From Litoribacter ruber (lineage in GTDB: Bacteria; Bacteroidota; Bacteroidia; Cytophagales; Cyclobacteriaceae), in contig NZ_JAHBGI010000019.1 in assembly GCF_018500185.1 (NCBI RefSeq), forward strand, positions 1 through 38,234: a stretch of DNA of 38,234 bases, read 5' to 3'. The first letter of the stretch is position 1, and the number at the start of each line of letters is the position of its first letter. The notes below the pieces were generated by a model. It made no database searches and was not told the origin of the DNA. It saw only the letters and a program-made list of their open reading frames with translations. Of this stretch, positions 34,858 through 38,234 are shown piece after piece. Made by a program: the position numbers and the translations under genes.

Positions 34858-35078
34858 ATCTGTCCATTATGGTAGGGGGGATTATATCCCTCCTCCTTTC
34901 TGTCCTTGCTTATTTTCTCCATCTGCTGATATTGGATTTCAGGAAGATGCGGGAGGAGCAAAGGGAGCTCAGGGACCTGTGTGTGTGGCTCAAAGCCGAA
35001 CAGCGCATTATCAAAGAATGGCTCCGCCCTGAGCGGGTGCGCCGTCAAGACGAAAGAGGGGCGACTGACACCATCTGA
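34845..35078 (+). CDS. Small membrane protein with one N-terminal helix (holin/spanin-like layout)
   Basis: 77 residues. A hydrophobic helix (residues 6-29, LSIMVGGIISLLLSVLAYFL) is followed by a charged amphipathic helix (RKMREEQRELRDLCVWLKAE) and a basic tail. It overlaps the DUF5675-like gene by 13 bp. The layout of a soluble hydrolase-like protein followed by a one-helix membrane protein recalls phage lysis cassettes, but no true lysis gene was recognised. Confidence 0.65.
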   Translation: MDGINLSIMVGGIISLLLSVLAYFLHLLILDFRKMREEQRELRDLCVWLKAEQRIIKEWLRPERVRRQDERGATDTI

Positions 35079-35156
35079 ACCATGAGTACGGAGCAGCGAA
35101 GTGGGAGAGTCCATAAAACGGGTGCGAAGTCGGAGACGTTCCTACAACGGTGTGCT

Positions 35157-35243
<87 letters not shown>

Positions 35244-35420
35244 TATTGTGCGCTGTGCACTAGTACTGAAGGTTAAAAAACCGAATGGGCAAAATTGGCT
35301 ACAATGGCCCGCCAAGATGCTCGATCTGACAACCATGACAACAGCGCCTTTCGATGCGCAGCATCGGAACAGCGGACAACAATGACAACCACGTAATCAG
35401 AAACTTTAAACAAACTAGAT

Positions 35421-35669
35421 ATGAACGAAATACAACAAAGATGGAATGCGCCTACGCCTCCTTTTTTCAAGAGGATACAGAAGGTGGGTATGGTATTAAT
35501 GGGAGTGGGTACTGCAATATTGGCGGCGCCCGTGAGTTTGCCGGCCTCGATCACACTGGTGGGTGGATATATACTCACTGGAGGCACAGTATTGTCAGCA
35601 GTGGCCCAGTTTGCCAAGCAGGATGGTGATAATTCCGGTAATTTGACCGGTAACAAAATTATTGACTAA
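35421..35669 (+). CDS. Small membrane protein of unknown function
   Basis: 82 residues with two hydrophobic segments: VGMVLMGVGTAILAAPVSLP and ITLVGGYILTGGTVLSAVAQF, glycine- and alanine-rich, with a polar C-terminus (AKQDGDNSGNLTGNKI). The ATG follows an A/T-rich leader. It resembles small Bacteroidota proteins found near DUF5675 genes, perhaps of phage origin (from memory, unsure). Confidence 0.6.
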   Translation: MNEIQQRWNAPTPPFFKRIQKVGMVLMGVGTAILAAPVSLPASITLVGGYILTGGTVLSAVAQFAKQDGDNSGNLTGNKIID

Positions 35670-35728
35670 TTGTTTGGAGATATAAGACTTAAATTTTAAT
35701 TTGTAGATATAAACCATTACATTATAAT

Positions 35729-35833
35729 ATGAAGAAAGATTTAATTGCATTGATGAATTCTACTGCTGGGCGATTAGGCTTGGCTGATAATCTGGATTTT
35801 AAAATGGATTGGATTGGAGGGTATGGGACGTAG
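35729..35833 (+). CDS. Possible 34-residue peptide overlapping the next gene
   Basis: ATG 35729 begins MKKDLIALMNSTAGRLGLAD and stops at 35831-35833, overlapping the next gene's ATG (35823) by 11 bp. An A/T-rich leader precedes it. Overlap with a likely gene start fits a coupled leader peptide, but at this length chance cannot be excluded. Confidence 0.3.
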   Translation: MKKDLIALMNSTAGRLGLADNLDFKMDWIGGYGT

Positions 35834-36014
35834 AGTAATCCACGCCCAGGACATCATGGAAATAACGGGTAAGGGCCGAACTTACGCCTATGACCTGTTA
35901 AGAAAAATAAAGGAATTTTTCAAGAAGTTGCCCCATCAGGTGGTTACTTTTGAAGATTATGCCGAATACCATGGAGTGTCTCTGGCTTCACTACAGGGTT
36001 ACATGAGTAAATAA
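35823..36014 (+). CDS. Small DNA-binding-like protein (helix-turn-helix type)
   Basis: From ATG 35823 63 residues: MGRRVIHAQDIMEITGKGRT, YAYDLLRKIKEFF, VVTFEDYAEYHGVSL. The first half resembles the 'xIMxITGKSxxYAxxLxRKI' helix-turn-helix seen in small Bacteroidota regulators and excisionase-like proteins; the second half is a further helical repeat. The longer reading from TTG 35814 is less likely. A strong terminator follows within 10 bp. Confidence 0.65.
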   Translation: MGRRVIHAQDIMEITGKGRTYAYDLLRKIKEFFKKLPHQVVTFEDYAEYHGVSLASLQGYMSK

Positions 36015-36018
36015 AAAG

Positions 36019-36065
36019 AAAAGTGCAGCTGGTGGAGAGCTTACCTCCAAGGCTGCACTTTTTTG
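36019..36065 (+). terminator. Strong rho-independent terminator
   Basis: AAAAGTGCAGC (36019-36029) pairs with GCTGCACTTTT (36052-36062), and T's continue to 36064. The loop can form an inner GGAG/CTCC stem. It ends the small DNA-binding-like gene. Confidence 0.9.
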
Positions 36066-36343
36066 CTATTGGGTTGCTAAACCCAACCGGAGGAATATCC
36101 GGTGTTTGGAAAGGTCCACGACCATCCTAAGATGAACCATGGGTTACTGTTTTAGATCCGTTACCTGATTATACTGGGTTTGCATAGAGTAAAAAGACTA
36201 TAGGCTACTTTGTGCCTTTGGGTGGGGCTTTCAGCAATCATGTTGATCAATGTGGAGCTTCTGGTGTCTTTTCTCGTAATGGAGAATTGTTTTGCTTGTG
36301 AATTAGTTATCATAATTTTTAAATTTTAATTGTCCTCAAGTAT

Positions 36344-37447
36344 ATGGATTTAATCAATGGAATTTCTTCGAGATCTGTCAACTACGGGTTTCACCGGGTC
36401 AACGACATGCTGTATCTGCTATATGTTAAGTTTTGGTATTTACATATTCTGGGTTGGATGTTTTATATCGTGAGCAGTTACCTCAGTACGCCATATTTTG
36501 GGGAGGAGTATCTGCCCTTCGATTATGTGTTGCTCAATCTTGCCTTCCTGTTTGTTTTTTTCTATGGGATCAGTTTTATCGTATTTATATGGCTCTGCGT
36601 AAGGTGCCCTCCACTCAAGAAACTGTATGGTACCATAATTTTCTACACCATATTTATCATGAGCAAAGTGTGGGTGGACCAAATTTGCCTGGGTTTAGAG
36701 GAGGGCTTTTGGGCGCTTTGTGTCCACGAATACTGGAGGTTTCAGCAGTTGGTGGGATGGGCAGGAGGAATCACCCTGGCGGTGATCATCTTTGTGGCCG
36801 ATTATCACATGGCTGAGATGATAGAGGAAAGGAAGCGGATAGAAATAGACCTGTTGTGCAGCAGGCTGGACCCGCACTTCATTTTCAATTCCCTGCAATC
36901 ATTTGGTGCTGAGTTGCTTCCTTTTTCGGAAAGGCTGTATAAGAAGATGACCAATCTGGCCGGAATATTCAGGTATGCTGTGGAGGCACAGGGGCATCAG
37001 TCCTATCTGTGGCATGAGATCAAGCTGGTCAAGAAACTTATCAAGACAGCCAGATATGCCCAACGGGGGACCTTGTATATAAACTTGGTAAATGGGGTAG
37101 ACAAAGACCTGAGCAAGCAGTTGTTTTTTCCAAAGAGAGTGCTGCCCACCTTAGTTGAAAATGTTTTTAAGCATGGCTTATTAAGTGACCCTGCAGACCG
37201 TGCACATATTTCCATATCTTGTAATATTGAAGAGGAATGGGATAGTGTATTGCAAATTGGGATTACCAATAAGTTGAAACAAGGTCAAAAGCATAAGTCT
37301 TTTTACCTTGGGCTAAAGGCCTGTAGAAAGATTCTGCAGTATCATTTTAAGGAGAATTTTAGGTTAAATGAACGGGTTGAAAATGATTTATATGTATTGG
37401 ATTTAATTATTTATTATGGAAAAGGTGATGAAGGTAGGGATAGTTGA
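36344..37447 (+). CDS. LytS-type sensor histidine kinase
   Basis: 367 residues. Four predicted membrane segments lie in residues 28-155 (YLHILGWMFYIVSSYL; LLNLAFLFVFFYGISFIVFI; GTIIFYTIFIMSKVW; ITLAVIIFVADY). The His-kinase domain of the LytS family follows: LDPHFIFNSLQ with phospho-acceptor His178 and the N-box LPTLVENVFKHGL. The ATP-lid glycines are weak (LGLKACRKIL), which is common in this family. No periplasmic sensing domain is visible, so the membrane part may be the sensor. Its last 32 bp overlap the response-regulator gene. Confidence 0.9.
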   Translation: MDLINGISSRSVNYGFHRVNDMLYLLYVKFWYLHILGWMFYIVSSYLSTPYFGEEYLPFDYVLLNLAFLFVFFYGISFIVFIWLCVRCPPLKKLYGTIIFYTIFIMSKVWVDQICLGLEEGFWALCVHEYWRFQQLVGWAGGITLAVIIFVADYHMAEMIEERKRIEIDLLCSRLDPHFIFNSLQSFGAELLPFSERLYKKMTNLAGIFRYAVEAQGHQSYLWHEIKLVKKLIKTARYAQRGTLYINLVNGVDKDLSKQLFFPKRVLPTLVENVFKHGLLSDPADRAHISISCNIEEEWDSVLQIGITNKLKQGQKHKSFYLGLKACRKILQYHFKENFRLNERVENDLYVLDLIIYYGKGDEGRDS

Positions 37448-38165
37448 TGATGAAATCGGCTCCCTGGAATTATTGGAGACATTGGTGGGCAGGTTGCCCT
37501 ATTTTTCGGTGTGCCTCAGCAGCACTGACCCTGTAGCAAGCTTGTCGCAAATACAAAAGGCAGCGCCTGATATCATGGTATTGGATGTGCAGATGGCAGG
37601 ACTGGACGGACTGGCCTTTGCGGCCGAACTGCAGGCCATGCATATTCCGGTGATCTTGGTAAGTGGCAAAAAGCTCGAAGCCCAGGATCCCTTTGACTTG
37701 GAGGTGGTGGACTTTGTGGCTAAGCCTGTCAAAATTGGCAGGCTTACCAAGGCCTTGCACAAAGCCAAGGAGTGGGTGGAGCTTCGCCAGCTGAAAGAGA
37801 CTACTGCTACTCGTGTCAAACCCAACCAGGATGAATTTCTTATGGTAAGGCACTTTAAATACAAGGGATTTACCAAGCTGAATGTGAGTCAAATTGATTT
37901 CATCGTGGGAGCAGGTGACAGGCCGGAAATTATGGTGGAAAATGAAAAATACTACAGCGATAAGAGCCTAAACCTACTGGAGGAGGAGCTTAGGAATTAT
38001 CATTTTATAAGGATTCATAAGTCTTATTTGGTAAACCTGAGGAAAATTCAGTCTGTCGATCAGGAGCATGTATATTTCCAGCAGAGCTATTATGATAAGA
38101 TACCTATAGGGAGAACGTATAAGGAGGGTTTTTTGGAGTACTTCCGGGAGAGATACGTGTATTAG
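37416..38165 (+). CDS. LytTR-type response regulator
   Basis: 249 residues. The receiver domain (1-125) has the acidic pocket DDE (11-13), phospho-acceptor Asp57 (DIMVLDVQMAGLDG) and the conserved Ser/Lys region (LVSGKKL; FVAKPVKIG). The LytTR DNA-binding domain (about 145-249) ends with FIRIHKSYLVNLRKIQSV and KIPIGRTYKEGF, where 'RIHKSYLVN' and 'IPIGRxY' are LytTR signatures. The start at ATG 37416 overlaps the kinase gene by 32 bp; ATG 37428 is an alternative. Its target promoters are not identified. Confidence 0.94.
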   Translation: MEKVMKVGIVDDEIGSLELLETLVGRLPYFSVCLSSTDPVASLSQIQKAAPDIMVLDVQMAGLDGLAFAAELQAMHIPVILVSGKKLEAQDPFDLEVVDFVAKPVKIGRLTKALHKAKEWVELRQLKETTATRVKPNQDEFLMVRHFKYKGFTKLNVSQIDFIVGAGDRPEIMVENEKYYSDKSLNLLEEELRNYHFIRIHKSYLVNLRKIQSVDQEHVYFQQSYYDKIPIGRTYKEGFLEYFRERYVY

Positions 38166-38188
38166 GTGTCGGATGTTGGATGGAAAAA

Positions 38189-38216
38189 GACCGAAGACGG
38201 AAGACCGGAGACCGGA
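38189..38216. repeat. Four-copy GACCGGA-type heptamer array
   Basis: GACCGAA, GACGGAA, GACCGGA, GACCGGA in phase, starting 24 bp after the response-regulator stop. A third sequence class of 7-nt repeat in this window. Confidence 0.8.
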
Positions 38217-38234
38217 GAGGGGAGCCGTAAGAAA

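Overview
The window looks like a chromosomal segment of a Bacteroidota bacterium, probably from the Cytophagales and perhaps the family Cyclobacteriaceae (the family is inference). The evidence is a SusC/SusD-type pair with a TonB-dependent receptor, a DUF6520-like small exported protein, a LytS/LytTR two-component pair, one TAnnTTTG-type -7 promoter element, and abundant heptameric intergenic repeats. No rRNA, tRNA, CRISPR array or integrase was recognised.

Left edge (1-2.1 kb): the 5' end of a REP-associated tyrosine transposase (RAYT) runs off the window. Its likely REP palindrome lies just upstream, followed by the C-terminal two thirds of a DUF3427-type SF2 helicase whose reading frame breaks in the Walker B region.

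Defence island (2.1-23.2 kb): a GIY-YIG protein; an unknown protein with an SSB-like C-terminal tip; a Vsr endonuclease; a small acidic protein; and an EcoRII-like methyltransferase and restriction enzyme pair. Converging on these is a tight five-gene minus-strand operon: sigma-70-like protein, SNF2 ATPase, MORC/MutL-like GHKL ATPase, HNH nuclease, and an unknown protein that shares a C-terminal module with the GHKL ATPase. This operon is the strongest candidate for a poorly described system. Next come a single-base frameshifted HNH endonuclease of the phosphorothioate-sensing type, a very AT-rich pair (SF1 helicase plus a DUF2290-like protein), a uracil-DNA-glycosylase-like protein behind an Mrr-like nuclease, a HEPN-type protein and an XRE regulator. 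A 20-bp imperfect palindrome precedes four genes in this island.

Repeat and transport region (23.2-33.6 kb): a 1-kb array of GGCTTCGCCG-based 16/17/23-nt units begins directly after what looks like a duplicated signal-peptide start. A thioredoxin-fold exported protein, SusC and SusD follow in one direction, and the DUF6520-like and MauE/DoxX-like genes run in the other. Between 32.9 and 33.4 kb lies a mosaic of repeats that includes a 146-bp tandem duplication. Several short repeat families share a 7-nt period.

Right end (33.6-38.2 kb): a compact three-gene module (unknown family, DUF5675-like, small membrane protein), a second small membrane protein, a small DNA-binding-like protein with a strong terminator, and a LytS-type histidine kinase overlapping a LytTR response regulator.
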